64,000 nucleotides of DNA. Source: Paraphaeosphaeria minitans (taxonomy: Eukaryota > Ascomycota > Dothideomycetes > Pleosporales > Didymosphaeriaceae). The notes under the pieces were generated by a model. It did not search any database. It was not told the origin of the DNA and was given only the letters and a program-made list of their open reading frames with translations. The stretch lies in NCBI GenBank assembly GCA_015832175.1, contig WJXW01000012.1, forward strand, positions 1,198,001 through 1,262,000, written 5' to 3'. Below, piece after piece: positions 44,452 to 57,716 of the stretch; the stretch's first letter is position 1, and each line of letters opens with the position of its first letter. Both the position numbers and the translations under genes were made by a program.

Positions 44452-47400
44452 CTAGAATCCCTCCAACGACTCTCCCACAACACCTTCCAACATTCTCAGC
44501 CCAAAAAACTCTCCGACGCCTCGATACACATTCAGCCTCCTTCGCACGTCTGCCAGGTCCTTCGTAGCGACCCACTCCCCCGCACACGCACAGTGCTCCA
44601 TGAACTCATTGCTCCTCAGCCGCTTGCACTTCCCGCACTTCAAGTCCTGCACCGACCACTCGAGCAGCAGCCGCTGCACGTCGGAGACGAGCTGCTCCTC
44701 TATGCGGAGGAGGTCGTACGGCGTGGTGCAAGCCTCGCACTTCCACTTTGGCAGCGCCGCCGCTCCCGAGGCCGCTGAAGCCGCAGGGGGAAGCAGCGAG
44801 GCATCGCGGCACAGATCGATGTCGCGTTCTGCCGTGCACTCCTCGCAGATGATGCCGCGCAGCATGAGGCTCGCGGAAGGGTTCTGGAACGCGGCGTCGG
44901 CGCTGAACTCGCGGATCTCGAAGAGCGCGAGGAGCTCCTTGCGCAGCAGGCGCACCTCGAGCATGATGCTACGGTCCAGGCTGAGCACCTGCATGATGCT
45001 TTTGACGAGCTGGAGCACTGGGTTCTGCAGGGTGAGGTGGCTGCCGGGGAGTCTGGGGAAGGCCCAGCTATCTGCGAGGTCGGCGACGCGCATCTCGGCG
45101 TGCTGGCGCCGGAGCCACATCGACATTTGCTTGAAGAGCGGCTTGGTGAAGGTCTTGGGGAGGATGTGCGTCATTTCATTGGGGTCGATCGTCAGCGGCT
45201 TGAGTGGGATCTGTGTCAGCCGTGGAGTGCTGCCGTCGGGCCCGGGACCGGGGCGTTTGCGTGCGTGCATAAGCTCGATGAAGTCGACGATGGTGGCGTC
45301 GAATTCCTGCTGCAGGTCTGGTGGAAGGAAGGTCGCGAGCTGCCAGTGCATGATGTTATCGAGAGTTTGGTTCTCCTCTTCGACGATGTTCTCGCAGCCT
45401 TTGCCGCCGTAGTTGAAATTGTCGTACCACACAAGGTAGTCCCAGTATTCTTTGATCTCGAGCTCGAGGAAGCTGAAGAGAGGCTTCGCCTGGATGGTTT
45501 TGAGAATATACTGGGCGTAGGCGTAGGCGTTACCCACTTCTGCTTTGGTTGTCTGGAGAAGCAGGCGGGTGGGTGAGCAGAAGACGATGTGTGAGCCCAC
45601 GCGTTTGAAGTCTGTCATGAGCTGTTGGAGCGCTTTCTTGCTCATCATTTGCACGTAGTAGTGCAGGGCCCTGTCGTAGAGGAAAGATCCTGAGCTGCTG
45701 ACCCATCTCACCAAATGTTGTACCATGACATCGGCCATGTAGTCCCCATGAGCGGCCTCGCTCCACCACGCCTTGACCATCTCTCGGAGTACAGTAATAC
45801 CCGCAGTGGCAAAAGCGTTCTCCGAGTAGATAACGTTCGTACCATCGTTGGTGCCATCAAACGAAGGAGCTGCAGGGTTGAAAGAGAAAGAGTCTGCGCC
45901 TTCGAGATCATTGATGAGCGAAGAGGACAGGATGGTGTTTATGGCGAGATGGCGAATGTTGACGTCGATGCAGACGGAGGAGTACGTCCCTGGGTTGTTG
46001 ATCGAAGGCATCTCGACGGTATCCAGTGGTCCTAGAATATCGTCTTTTTCGTAGCCCGCGTGGTCCGGCTTGGGCTGCGCGGACCACCACAGAATCACCC
46101 GCTCTTTCTGCAGCCGTCTAGCATACGCAACATCGATCAAGAACTGAGGGTCGTTTGACTCCAGGTTACAGAGGGGGACGTCTCCGTACCGAGCAAGTCC
46201 CGCCAGATGCGATGCCCATGAACCAAGATCCAGGTAGTGTCCAACAAGCCGCTTAGCAACGACCGACTGCCAGCTTAATTGAGGTAGCTGCTTGTCCGAC
46301 TCATCAGCCCGCAGTGGCAAGGTAGGCATATCTTGGAGTTGAGGAATGTCGTGAGAGAGGAAGGCTTGATTGGGCGATTGAACGACCACAATGAACGGCT
46401 TGTCTTTGTCTGCTTGCCTGATCATTTTGATAGCATCTCCAATCTCCAGAAGCGCCTTTCGTCGCGTTGTTACAGATGTCGTCCGGAAATGTACGTCGTC
46501 CTGGTACTCGATGGCATTCTGCCACTGGTCACCACCATTGTCATCTAGACGCCTCTGCAGAGCGTCCCGATAGATGCGGTCAACGTTCGGCATGCCCTGA
46601 GAATCTTTCGACTTATTCTGGATGATGATATGAGCCTCGTTTCTGGAAGTTGAGAACAAGGCGTATATGTTGCGTTCGCCACTGCTGACATGATAGAGAT
46701 AAAGGTAGCCGAGCGACGCTTCCGAAAGATATGGTGAACTCAGGGGCACCTTTCGAAGTATCCGCAAATCAAACCCTTCAGCGAGACCCTTGCCGAGAAC
46801 ACCCTTTTGCGTCTCGTCAAAGGTACAGGTGTTCCCTAGCTCCAGGATGGCTCGAACGTTGAGAGGTACCTGTGTCTCGTAGACGCCTTCCACACTGGGG
46901 TGGTTGAAAAGCGCAGCGAGCTTCTTTGATTCATCCACGTACGTCTGCTCTGACATCTCCAACTTGAAGAGATGTGTGGAAGGATGTCCGTTCGGAAGGG
47001 TATGATTGATGAGCTTCTCCACGCTGCATCCACTGATTGACACATCTGGCAGATCCTCTCCCCTAAGGTTAAGATATAGATGGCGGGGAACATTGATGTC
47101 GAGCGAACGAATCTTCTTGTCGATGAGTACAAAGGCTTTAACTTTTCCTGGCGTCTTAGTTGGCCGCAGCTGCACCAGCTGCCACGTGCTCATGAACACC
47201 ATCTCGTTCTGATTTCTGATTAGGCCTCCAATGCCGTCCACAGCATCACCGGATCGTTCACCAAACAGTTGTCGTCGGCGTTTGCGTGCTTGTCGCTGGA
47301 CCTTCCACTTCTGCTTCTGGTACATAAGCCACTCGGAATAATCTTCAGTGATCGAGGGCATGATTTTCGGTAGTGCAGCGTACGGGTCGGTTTGGACAGA

Positions 47401-50400
47401 CACTGCAGGCTCAGGTTCCTTCCTCTTCGTGACCATCTTGGTCACCATACCGCTCTTGACTTGAAATTTTGGTGAGATTTTCGCAGACCCTCCGAAGTCC
47501 TCCAAATCCAGGGCGACTCGGTTGCCAAGTACGTTGGTGTCCGCGTCAGTGAGCGCCTTCTTATCGAACATGTCCGTCATCTTCTTCTGTTGCAACTTGT
47601 CTTCCTTCTGCCGTATCCTTCGGTCAAGCCACTCCGGATGCGGCACGCGTGGACACGGGTTCCGCACTTTTTGCAGAGCTGCTGGGATTGTAATGATTTT
47701 CTGAATGACTGATGCCAGACGTTCCCGATAATAATCCCAGTCGAGGATGCTTCGAGGATCCATGTCGGTTGGGTCTTCACGCAGCCACTTCCGCAGAAAA
47801 TACCGCTTGACTGATTCCTCAGCTGAGAAGATGGCGATTGGCACAGCGCGCTCAGTGACTGGAGCATTTTTCGGTCGAGAGGAGATAAGGTACTTGCAGT
47901 TTAGCCCTTTGTCTTTGACCATCTGCTCGCCCAAGAACTCCGCAAGTCGCTTAGCAGTGGTAATGGCGGTCGACTTTTGCGCGCCGTACTCTTCTAGCGT
48001 CTTGGTCATGTTCTTGTTCTCGACGATAAGATCGATCAATTCTTCGTCCGCCAAGGTGGCACCACGCGTGTCCAGGATATCCAGCCAACGATTGGCGACA
48101 TTGGCGACGGCGTCATACGTCTCTGTAAGCGTGGTGCCATCCAAGAAGAACTTGAAGAGCTGCGCTTGGAAATTTTTGATCAGCTTCAGTTCACCACGGC
48201 GCTTGACCTCGAAACCCTTCAGCTCCGCCAGGCTTCCATCATGGTTAAAGACGGCATAACGTTTCTTCAAGTTCTTGTCTTCTTCTTTCGATGTAGGCAG
48301 GATCATAGCCTTGTAGGGACCGTCGACTTCGAAGAAGATGGAGTTGTCGCTGTGTTTCTCATAACGGAATGTCTCACCATCTACAAGCGTCTCGTACTGA
48401 TCGTTGGTGAATTTGGCGTGGACAAGGTGATTTAACATAACACAAGGATATGAGATGGCCAGCTTCTTGCCGTTCTTTAACTTGAAAGCGAAGTTTTCCG
48501 GGAACGTGGCCGGTAGGATGCACCAAATACCGTCAGTATCCAATTCGAGCGGTCGTCCGATGCGCTCCACAAGTTGACGAGCGAGCTGGATGATACGAGC
48601 GCCGGTCAAACAGGTAACACCCGCCATCTCCAGGGAGTACCACCGTGAACCCTTACGCATGACGTAACCGTAGAAACTGTTCAGGATGACCTTGTGAGCC
48701 AGCTGCATGGAGTCGAAGAGGACGATCATCTTCTTCGCATCATCGACCTCGGAAGCTGGAGCTCCAGCAGACTTCAATTCCTCAGTCTTGCCCTTCCAAA
48801 CCTTTTGCTTGCCTTTATAATCGTATCGTCGGTCACGGAAGTCTCGTACTGTGTTGATATAGAAGGGGTTCTCTCGTTGACATATGATTGCCTCTCGTTC
48901 GATAGTCGTTGAGTCGTGAATCTTGTGATAGATCTTTTTGCTGTACTCCTGCAGTCGCTTCTTGATCAAAGTGGCCTGCTCGTCTTGTGACAATTCTTGG
49001 AAGATGCGAGATGGCGAGGTCGGGAACCGACCAGGGAACTTCTCGTTCTCTAGCGCATTCCGAACCATGTTGTATTCGTCGCGTTTGGCGGGCAAGTACT
49101 CTCCTCTCCAAGCCCATGGCATCCGCCGATCACAGGTCTTTCCTGGGCGGTTGAAGTCGCAAGCGGCGCAGTCTGCCTCCTTGATCATAGAATCCGGCTG
49201 TAATCGATTGGTCGTCATGATGTTCGGGTACATGGACGCAACATCCAAATGATAGATGAGTGGCCGCTCGTGTCGATTCGGCGTGTTCTTCAGCTGCAGC
49301 AGCTTCTCGGTGATCTGCGCCTTGACCTCCTCATAATCCGTCACATCCTCCATCTTTTTCTTCTCCTCAACTTCGACACTGAACTTGAGCGCGCCGTCCA
49401 AATCGCCAAGGAGTTCATCGATAGCTTTGGGGTCGACAGCAAAATCGTACGGAATGTCGCTACGGAAGACACCTGCTTCGATACTCTCGACGTGGCCTCC
49501 GACATAGGTTTCGGACTCTAGCAGATGGCCATCCCAGAATGCTTCTTTTGGTGCTTGATGCTTATTCGGAAGGACAATACCCTTCTGGTACGCCTGCACC
49601 ATGAGTAGCATCTCGCAAAGAGTACCGGTGCCCTTTCGTAGCGTGTCGTCGGGGCCTAAAGGCAGAATCGTACATAAAGCGAAGATGAAAGGGTGCACAT
49701 ATTTCATGTACAGGTAATAGGTGGCCACGGCATCGGATACTGAGTATTCCGCAAGTGTTTGCGGTCGCTCGCTCGCGTATCTGTCTCCGTCAGTGTTCAT
49801 TCTCAGAGACCCGCTAGGATTCTTACGGCGTCATCAACTCAGGATCCAACTCATCTGGATCATATCCCAGCTTAGCCACTGTAACAGCCTTGAGACCACG
49901 ACTTCCTTGCGGCAAGTAACTGTCTCGACTGACCCATGAGAAGGCATCCATATGTGCACAGTGATCAGACTGATATATATCCTCGCTGTTCTTGCGGAAG
50001 CCAATCTCTTGGTACATGTCAATACCAAGGACACTAGCCCTAGCCTCAACAAATGGCCAATCGAAGAAGTCACCATTGTACGTGACCATGACTGTGGGCT
50101 TGGCTTCCTTGATGTGCTCAAAAAATCGCTCTATGAGCGCCTTCTCGTCGGGTTCGTTGAAGATCATGAACGGGCCTTGGTATTCCGGTTTAGGCGTGTA
50201 ATCGAAGTCTTGAATATCTTCTGATACGATTTCTCGATTGGTAATGAGAAAACCCTGACCATCGATCATGTACGAAATCATCATGATCTGGTCGATGACT
50301 GCGTCGGGGAACTTCAGAGGGAGTTTGGTCGTCTCGATATCGTACGCCATGACCACCGGATCGGCCATTTTCAGACGATCTTCTATACAGGTTAAGGATA

Positions 50401-51298
50401 CTACGCCGTGCTTTGCTTCGACTGTGTACCACCTTCCAATTCTTATATCTACAAGGCCATTAGCGTAGTCGCGATAGGTAGAAAGACTGGCGTACCTTTG
50501 TCGATAGCAACTCGTACATGGTATGGAACATCGTATTCCCGGATATCTAGAATGAAATCGCTCGCATCACTCGTCGCAGTAGGCCGTCTATCGTAGTCGT
50601 AATCGTCGTCAAAGATGTCGAAGCCAGCCGTCGAACTGCCAAACATTAGCATCTCTCCTCCGGCATATCGCGTGCGGGAACACGGACCTAGCCACCTCGG
50701 CATACGTATCCATCGCATTGACATTTTTCTTGTTCTTCTCCACAATCGGGCCCATGGCCTTCCTCACGGCGAGCAGATCGTTTACGTTGGCGAAGCTCAA
50801 CTGCAAGAACGTCCGCCTATACCCAGTAAGATGATTCGGCATGGACAGGTCCTCCTTCTCGACTTTTTTCATGCTCTTGACTAGGCCCTCAAACGATCTC
50901 CTGCACCATTCTTCCACTTCTGGCTCTCGGCCCTTCCGCACAGCGACCAAGAAATAAGGGTCGTACTCCAGCGTCGCCTTAAATGTATCGCCGTCGTCGC
51001 CAATGAAGTAGTAATCCACGCCGGCTCTTCCACCCGGTACGTTCTCGTCCTCCATTGTGGTCGAGTGCATGTTGCAAAGCCATCCTATGCGCTTCTTGCC
51101 GGCTTCGAAGCGGGGAAAGCCCATGGACTCGTCGATGCTGTTCGCGAGGCGTGTGGCTTCGAGCTTCTCATTTTGTGAGGTTGCTTCCGTGCTGCGGAGA
51201 GAGGAGGCTTCGACCGTCTTGGGTTTCCGAGGTCCGTACGAGGCATTTCCTCCTTTGCCTACTCTGCGAAATGGCTGCCCTGGCCGTCGTGGCGGCAT
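44452..51298 (-). CDS. POL2: DNA polymerase epsilon catalytic subunit (Pol2)
   Basis: Four minus-strand exons: 51298-50688, 50635-50496, 50448-49827 and 49780-44452, with introns of 52, 47 and 46 bp, giving 2233 aa, normal for Pol2. Proofreading motifs are intact: MAYDIETTK (ExoI), [11 protein letters not shown] (ExoII) and [13 protein letters not shown] (ExoIII). Polymerase motifs follow: [11 protein letters not shown] (A), [18 protein letters not shown] (B) and ELDTDGIWC (C, the DTDG form of Pol epsilon). The inactive C-terminal half ends in cysteine pairs ([27 protein letters not shown]) for zinc and iron-sulfur binding. Pol epsilon makes the leading strand and takes part in the replication checkpoint. 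It diverges from COX20. Confidence 0.97.
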
Positions 51299-51808
51299 TG
51301 TTTATATGGGTAAGGGGGTAAAGGTGGATTAAAGTAGATGTCAAGTAATTTAGGGTATCATTGAAACAGTCAAACAGAAAAAAAGGGCGGGTATTGAGTC
51401 GCGGCGTCAAGGGTTGGGGCGCAAGCGGTGGCAGTGGTGTTGATGCAGAGCTTGAGGCGTGGTGCTGCAAATGGGTGCTGCACAAGCGCGTCGGCTGCAC
51501 GCGTTGGTTCGCGTGCGCAGCGCGTCTTCCCTGCTGCTCAGACTAATTGATTGTGCCCCAGGCCCGAAAGCGGGTCGCTGCCTTGGCGCTTTAGCCCTGC
51601 CAAAAAAGTCCATGATGCCAGTCCTCGCGCATCGAACCACATTGCGGGAACCCATTCCAGTCCCCTCGAATCCGAGAATATATCCATACATATCGTTGTC
51701 CAGCGTTTCAGCAGGATTTTAAGAAGAAGAGTATCTGAACAGTGAGAGGAAAAGCCGTCCCAATTGATCCGCCCGACGCGGACACCTTACCCACATACTA
51801 CCATCACA
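51299..51808. promoter_or_regulatory. Divergent promoter region POL2/COX20
   Basis: 510 bp between divergent start codons. A GC-rich stretch from 51540 to 51620 contains no credible gene. Confidence 0.45.
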
Positions 51809-52391
51809 ATGGCCGACGACACACGGGAGACCCCCTCTCCACCTCCGCGCGCACCCGCAAACATAATGCCCGGCGGCACCGCACACACAGCTGGAGGGCA
51901 GCGCGCCGATGACCAGCCCTCCTATGTTGACGTCGTCCGAAACCTCCCGAAAGACTATTACTTCAACTTCCACAAGCGACCTTGCGTGCGCGACAGTCAG
52001 TTGACGGCTATCAGCTCAGGCTTCGTGGGATATATGGTGGGAGCCGTGATACGAAGTACGTCGATGATGAACAGACGGCGCGGGGTGAAAGGGCATGAGC
52101 TAACATGCGGCAGAACCGGTGCTAATCTGCTCCAACTATGCGGTAGCAACTTGGTGTGTGACGGGTTGCGTACATTACCAAGTATGCCAGTACTATCGGC
52201 GGAAGGAGAAAGATGGCATGAAGCAAGCGGCAGAACTTATGGAGAAGAAGCGCGCAACCATCGAAGCAAAGAAGGAGGCGCGGAGAAGACAGCGCGAGGA
52301 ACAAGAGAGATTGGCAGAGGCACAGCGGTTGGAAGAAGAACGGAGGAAGTCATGGTCGTACTGGGCCAACAAGAACATGAAGTTTTGGTAG
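51809..52391 (+). CDS. COX20: Cox20, cytochrome c oxidase assembly chaperone (FAM36A family)
   Basis: Exons 51809-52055 and 52114-52391 flank a 58-bp intron (GTACGT...GCAG) and give 174 aa. After a Pro-rich N-terminus, DVVRNLPKDYYFNFHKRPCVRDS leads into two hydrophobic segments (LTAISSGFVGYMVGAVI and YAVATWCVTGCVHY), followed by CQYYRRKEKDGMKQA and a long charged helix rich in Lys, Arg and Glu. This is the Cox20 pattern. Cox20 sits in the inner mitochondrial membrane and presents newly made Cox2 for processing and copper insertion. The C-terminal helix is of typical fungal length. Confidence 0.88.
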
Positions 52392-52712
52392 GAGCGTGGT
52401 ATGGTATAAGGCGATGGCTATGTACAGAAGCGTGTATAAAATCATGTACAATTACAAGAATTAGGTACCAAGCAGTCGCTCGCAGGACCAGTCAATGTAC
52501 CCTTCTTCCTGGATATGGGATGCAAGTGGTAAGGTACGACCTTATGGGCAGATTACATGACCGAAGCTGACCGAGTTGAGCCTATTCCTCCGTCATCCAA
52601 TGGACCCGTAACCAAGGGATGCCATTCTACCGTCGTACATCGTAAAAGTATCGTGACATCGTGAAGATAAGAACTTCCCCAGCATTATGATTAGCATCTT
52701 CCCCATGGACCA

Positions 52713-53621
52713 TCACACGGCGAACTTCACAGTCCGACGCGCATCAATATTTGTCTTCGCCGACAGCTCCCTTTCAATTGTCGGCTCTCGCGACGACCTC
52801 CCTCCAATACCCCTTCTCCGCCGTTCAGATCGCTTCGCTCTAGCCTCCCTCGCTTCCCGTGCCTTCCAATCCAAAATCTGTTGCCTCCGCTTCTGCGCGC
52901 GAACATATGCAATTGTGGGTGTGGGCCTGAAACCTATGCCGTTCAGCCCAGTCCCGTCGTCGTCGGAGTCCTTGGAGGGATCGGCAAGATGCCCAGTAAT
53001 TTCGCTGTCCTGCCACGTGAGCGTGGAAAGCGGGGGCGGGGGCGATGGCAACTTGATTCGTTGGCGGGGTTGCGATGCAACGTCGTGGTCGGACTGCGTT
53101 TGACTTGATGATTTGGTTTTGAGCGGCGATGCATTGATGGGTGACGAGACGAAAGACGTGGGTTGTGCAAGGGCAGCAATGTCCGAGAGAATGCGGGGTT
53201 GTGTGTATGCCTGAGGCGTCTCTGGCACCTCCCTCGCGCTGGAATTTGACGCTGCGGCGGGCTGTGTATGTTTCGCACCCGTTATTTGGACTGTCTTTTC
53301 CCTCGGCCCTTTGAGGTGCTCGGCTAGCGAGATCCCACCATCCGCTCTCCCCGCCTCCAGTTTGGGTTTCTTATGCACCGTGTCGTCGGTCGGCGAGAGC
53401 GGGCTCATAGGTATCGCGGCAATGCTGGTCAGGCTCATGCTCTGTAGTTGGTCTGCGACAGCATTCCTGGGGCTGTCACTTCCACTGAGTGTGGGGCTGC
53501 CGGCGGGTGGAGTCGAGGCGGGTCGGAGAGCGGTGTTTAGAAGCGGGATGGGCGGCGGCTGGTGCTGGTCGCGCTTGCGTTTGGGCGAGGGATGGAAGGC
53601 GGACAGTGTGGTGGGAGGCAT
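52713..53621 (-). CDS. Unrecognised basic, Pro/Ser-rich protein
   Basis: A single-exon minus-strand frame of 302 aa counted from the ATG at 53621. The same frame opens at 53855, but the 78 residues upstream look like leader sequence, whereas MPPTTLSAFHPSPKRKRD reads like a true start with a nuclear-localisation-type KRKR. The rest is disordered, with short better-ordered pieces: DGGISLAEHLKGPREKTVQI, QPRILSDIAALA and TPTIAYVRAQKRRQQILDWK, then a strongly basic helix (RAKRSERRRRGIGGR). It is probably nuclear. I do not recognise the family; a cell-cycle or transcription co-factor role would be a guess. Confidence 0.6.
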   Translation of the reverse strand: MPPTTLSAFHPSPKRKRDQHQPPPIPLLNTALRPASTPPAGSPTLSGSDSPRNAVADQLQSMSLTSIAAIPMSPLSPTDDTVHKKPKLEAGRADGGISLAEHLKGPREKTVQITGAKHTQPAAASNSSAREVPETPQAYTQPRILSDIAALAQPTSFVSSPINASPLKTKSSSQTQSDHDVASQPRQRIKLPSPPPPLSTLTWQDSEITGHLADPSKDSDDDGTGLNGIGFRPTPTIAYVRAQKRRQQILDWKAREAREARAKRSERRRRGIGGRSSREPTIERELSAKTNIDARRTVKFAV

Positions 53622-54483
53622 GCTTCTTAAGGCGATTACATGAGGACGACTTGTACAGTTGGATAAAAAGGTATTAGCAAAGGTGAAGTGTGCGGGTGTT
53701 TGTTGATGGGATGGTGGCGGCACGGTCCCCATTTTGGTGATCATTGTGGGGCATCTGATGCAGGTTCGTAGGGCTGAATCACAGAACCCTGCAGCCCGCA
53801 CATTAAGACCCTCGAGGACCGGTGCTCGGCGAGTTCTCCGGCAAGGCTTGATCATTGCATCTATTCATAGATACTCGCAGACCAAACGAACAACTTCAAC
53901 CGGTGAGCGCCCAAGATGACCTTCATCTCCTACCAGGAGTACTGTCTGAATTGGCATGTATATAGCCGGCCCACTCGCTGTGGTAAAGGACGTGGAAAGG
54001 GCTTTTGTAGAGGTACTTATAGAGCAAGAACTCCGAGCCGGTTGGTGGGACGAGCTTGCCTTCGCAGTGATGGCAACGTGAAGACAAGAGAAGTGTCAAA
54101 AGGTCTTCGGGGGCAATTATCATCACTTTATGAGTGAGGTAGATGGCAAGATGATTTGAAACTTTAACGACCCCCAATAAATCAGGCACAGAGAGATCGA
54201 GTTCAATCCTACTATTTACACATTCTCCTGCTAGACACTAAATTCGACGCACATGCATCACCATGTAGTTTGATTTCGTTGATTGGCGTCTCACTTTTCT
54301 TCATCTTCACATGCAGGGAACCATATAAGCATTCGAAGATAGTGATTCACAGGCCTCTGTTACGGCTTGGATCAAAGCGTGATGCATGTCATAGGGTCTA
54401 GCAAGGTATCATCGAACTATGTACAGAAAAGACAGCATCGGAGCGCAAAAATACCTCCCTCTCGCCACGTCCCAACTCCATCC
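53622..54483. other. Intergenic, possible small unassigned frame
   Basis: About 860 bp. A minus-strand frame at about 54189-53923 contains RCHHCEGKLVPPTGSEFLLY, which looks protein-like with a CxxC pair, but it has no supporting context. Otherwise nothing is seen. Confidence 0.3.
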
Positions 54484-56979
54484 TTAAGATCCGAATGTCT
54501 TGCTTCGTCCCGCACTCTCCTTCTGCTTCGGCGGCAGTCCCTTCGGTACATCCGCCATCTTTGCATAAGGATTAAAGTTCGCCGCCTTCTTCCTCTCCTT
54601 CTTCCCTTTGCGGTCTTTCTTCTTGTCCGTGCTCGGCGTGTTCGCATGCAGCACGCTCGGTGCATTCGCATAGTCGAAGGCTGGCTCATTGCTGTCGTTG
54701 AAAGACTCCTGGGCAGCTTGCTTTGCAGCGTGCTTAGCTGCTTTCCGGGCTGCTTTGCGCTCGGCTTTTTCGCGGCTTCGGATCGTGTCCTCGTCTTCTT
54801 CCAGCATGATCTCGTCGTCAAGCATGGTGTCGGACTTGGTTGGTGTGGTAGCCTCGGCGAGGGCTTCGGTGGCTTTGCGCTTGCGGCCGCCAAGCTGCTT
54901 GATGACGAAGATGTCGGTACGGGGATCCTCGACGGGACGGTCTTCTTTTGCGATGAATTTGGGGGGTTCTTGGACTGGAGCGGGAGAGTCGATGGCGCCG
55001 CTATTGTCGGCAAATATATCGGCATGGAGAGGCGGGAGAGGTAGTGCAAAGGAAATACTCGGCAAAGACGCAGACTTTGGTGGTGTGGTATCTTTCTTCG
55101 TAAGGAGGCCCCAGAACTGTGAAGTATTTGTGCGCAATGCTGAAGCGTCCAGTTGTATGGGCGCAGCGGATTTCATGACTGCTGCTGGGGCTAGAGGCGC
55201 AACAGCGAGCGGTGCAAGGGTCGGTTGGGTCTGTGTTCGTTCATGTCGATCAGCTTCCCTGAGGGTTTCGATCCTTTGCAGTGTCACGTAGAGATCGGGG
55301 CCGGCCAGGCCGACAGCCTTTGCGTCCTGAATGATCTCCACCAGCTCTTCGGCACGAATTCGGAGTGTAGGCGAGACATGGACCACGACGGTAAACAACG
55401 CTGCCTTGTCCTCGGGCATATCTCTTGCGATAGAAAACAAAGCGTGATTCGGCATCACGAAGATGGGACTATCGTCCTCTTCCCGAGCTACAACATCTCT
55501 CCACTTGTGTACAGCTCGAAAAACCGCGAACTGTTGTGGCGTAAATTGAACTGGTGTCTTTGAAACAAGCCTATACCAGCCCGTAGAACCAAGCCCGAGG
55601 TCACCGTCGTATATCGGGTGTACATAGCGTTGCAAAGCCGTGTCCTTCGATTTGGTCAGGACGTCCAGTACCTTGTTGTTTTCGGGATTCGAGAAATCAG
55701 AATTTTCGACCAGCTCGTTGCGCATGTTGTCGAATATGTAGAGAAGGAAATGGGTATCTGCTCGCGCGTACTCGAATAACTCCTTGGTCAACGGCCGTGT
55801 TCGCCAGTCGGCCAGCTGATATTGCTTTTGTGCTTGGAACTTGATGAACCGTTCGAGGAGATACGCCAGACTTCCTCCCGGATATCCCAGCGAGCGAGCT
55901 GCATGATATGTGTCAAATAGGCCAACAACATAAATTCCCAGATCTCGTTGAAGCCAAACAATGTCCATGAAGGCCCCGTGAAGCACCTTGATGATATTAG
56001 GGTCCGCGAAAACTTGATTTAGACACTCGAGCTGACGCCTCCAGGGCCTGAGTGTATCGACGATCCAGTCCTTTTCGCGTGTGCTGATCTGCATGAGCGA
56101 GACCATGCCAATGTAAGAGCGGTTATCGTGGTGTTCCAGGTCGACGGCAATTTCCTTAGCAGTCTTGAGTTCAGCCAACATGGTCGCGAGCGCTTCTGGG
56201 GTATCGACGAAGGTAGCAGTGGTGGTCTCGAACGGCTTGTACGGTTTCGGTCCGATGCGCTGATACATGGATTTGGGGTACTCGTAGGTTTCGATCTCGG
56301 TCTGGTAAGGATGTGGGTATCTACTTTCGTCAGTGCTGCTAGCAGGCTGTCTACGAAAATCTTACTGTTCGCGCCCTCGGCTGTCCTTGAACGTCTGTAG
56401 GCAGTACTCCATGGGTACCTTGGCATGTGGTTTCGACATGAGAAGAGGCCGGAAGCCACCCGTCTCGTCATTCTTGGGCACATGTTCGAACAAGAGCTGC
56501 GGCTTTGGCAGGTGCTTGTTAGGCGTAACGGCGATGTTTGGGCGAGGCTTAACAGCGGTGGCGGCGGCGGCGTTCTGTCTATGTTAGTTTCTTGTCAACG
56601 CATTCACGCAAGACATTCAACATACCTGCTCGGCGCCGGGGCTCATGCGCTTCACCACGCCCGAGTACTCATCCAGGCTGGTGTCGGCCTTCTCCAACAA
56701 GCTGTCGATGACATCAACAAACCCCCTCCACTTGTCGTCCTCATCGAGGGCCTCGACGTTGGATAGAACGGGACCTACAGCGTCCGAGCCCGCTGCAGCA
56801 TTTTCCAGAAGGCGTCGCGCGAGCTGGAGAAGCCGCGCATTTTGGCCGTCGAGTGCTACGCCCGCAGCAGGATTGAGCGAGCGCTGGAAGGGAACGTCGG
56901 CCCCGTTGATGCGCGTTGCAGCGCGTGTCGTTGCAATGAGAGCCTTGGTAATCTGGTCCTGGGTTGCTTTGAAGTCCAT
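54484..56979 (-). CDS. RRP6: Nuclear exosome 3'-5' exonuclease Rrp6
   Basis: Three minus-strand exons: 56979-56626, 56574-56366 and 56320-54484, with introns of 51 and 45 bp, giving 799 aa. The PMC2NT domain, which binds Rrp47, covers about residues 1-100. The DEDD nuclease follows with EIAVDLEHHDNRSY (about 245-258), VLHGAFMDIVWLQRDLG and LFEYARADTHFLLYIF, so all catalytic acidic residues are present. The HRDC domain is at about 460-545 (QQFAVFRAVHKWRDVVAREED, FVMPNHALFSIARDMP). The C-terminal tail is basic (KDRKGKKERKKAANFNPY). Rrp6 trims rRNA, snoRNA and faulty transcripts in the nucleus. Confidence 0.95.
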
Positions 56980-57270
56980 GGTGGCTCTAGAAGCGCTCGC
57001 GTACCATTGCGCGGCTGCCAGCCGAGTGATTCTGGGAGACGTTGTAGTGGAAAGTCGAGGGCGTGGCCGAGGGCGACGGTGTGCTGTGGAAGAAGTCAGT
57101 CGCCATCCATGCTCCGAAGGAAATTCGAGACGGAACTTCTTGGCACTTCTTATCGATAAGGCTCACGAGCTTGTACCTACCTGCACCTTCACCTGCGTTG
57201 CCTCTGTGCTTCTGGACAACACAACATGCTGTGCAGATGCTAGGCTCTTTCCTTCTGAGAATCCATCACA
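56980..57270. promoter_or_regulatory. Divergent promoter region RRP6/MDM35
   Basis: 291 bp between divergent start codons. It includes a gtacctacctgcacc stretch near 57172. Both promoters must lie here. Confidence 0.5.
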
Positions 57271-57716
57271 ATGTCGGCTTCGCTAGCCCCAGAATGCAAT
57301 CAAGTGAAAGAGTGTGTGCATTTGGCACCAAGCATGCATTAGGTGTGCGCTGACACTTCCTAGGCGGTACGACAGCTGCTTCCTGAAATGGTACAGCGAG
57401 AGTAAGCTTCCTCGAACGTCAACCGGTACTGCAGTGTGGCTGATATATCTAGAATTCCTCCGCGGTGCCGCAACCACAGATGAGTGTGGCCCACTCTTCA
57501 AGCAATACGAGCAGTGTCTCTCAGTACGTATCTATATACCTCACTGGTCCGCCCTACTTATCAAAACAGAAAGTGTTGAAAGATAGAGGCATCGACAAGA
57601 TGGTCAAGGAAGCACGAGAAGACAACCGTGAAAATGATGCAGAGCACATGAAGCCTGTTAGTCTACTATTGCCAGCTCCGCAGCATATATACCTAACGGT
57701 TTTCCAGAAACGATAA
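57271..57716 (+). CDS. MDM35: Mdm35/TRIAP1, twin CX9C intermembrane-space protein, five exons
   Basis: Exons: 57271-57311, 57364-57401, 57453-57523, 57570-57656 and 57708-57716, giving 81 aa. The twin CX9C motifs are exact (CNQVKERYDSC and CGPLFKQYEQC), followed by KVLKDRGIDKMVKEAREDNREND. This matches Mdm35, which is imported into the mitochondrial intermembrane space by Mia40 and pairs with Ups1 to move phosphatidic acid between membranes. The last exon is only 9 nt (Lys-Arg-stop). The last intron (51 nt) is in frame and stop-free, so its retention would add 17 residues before the same stop. The gene was too split to show as one frame. Confidence 0.92.
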
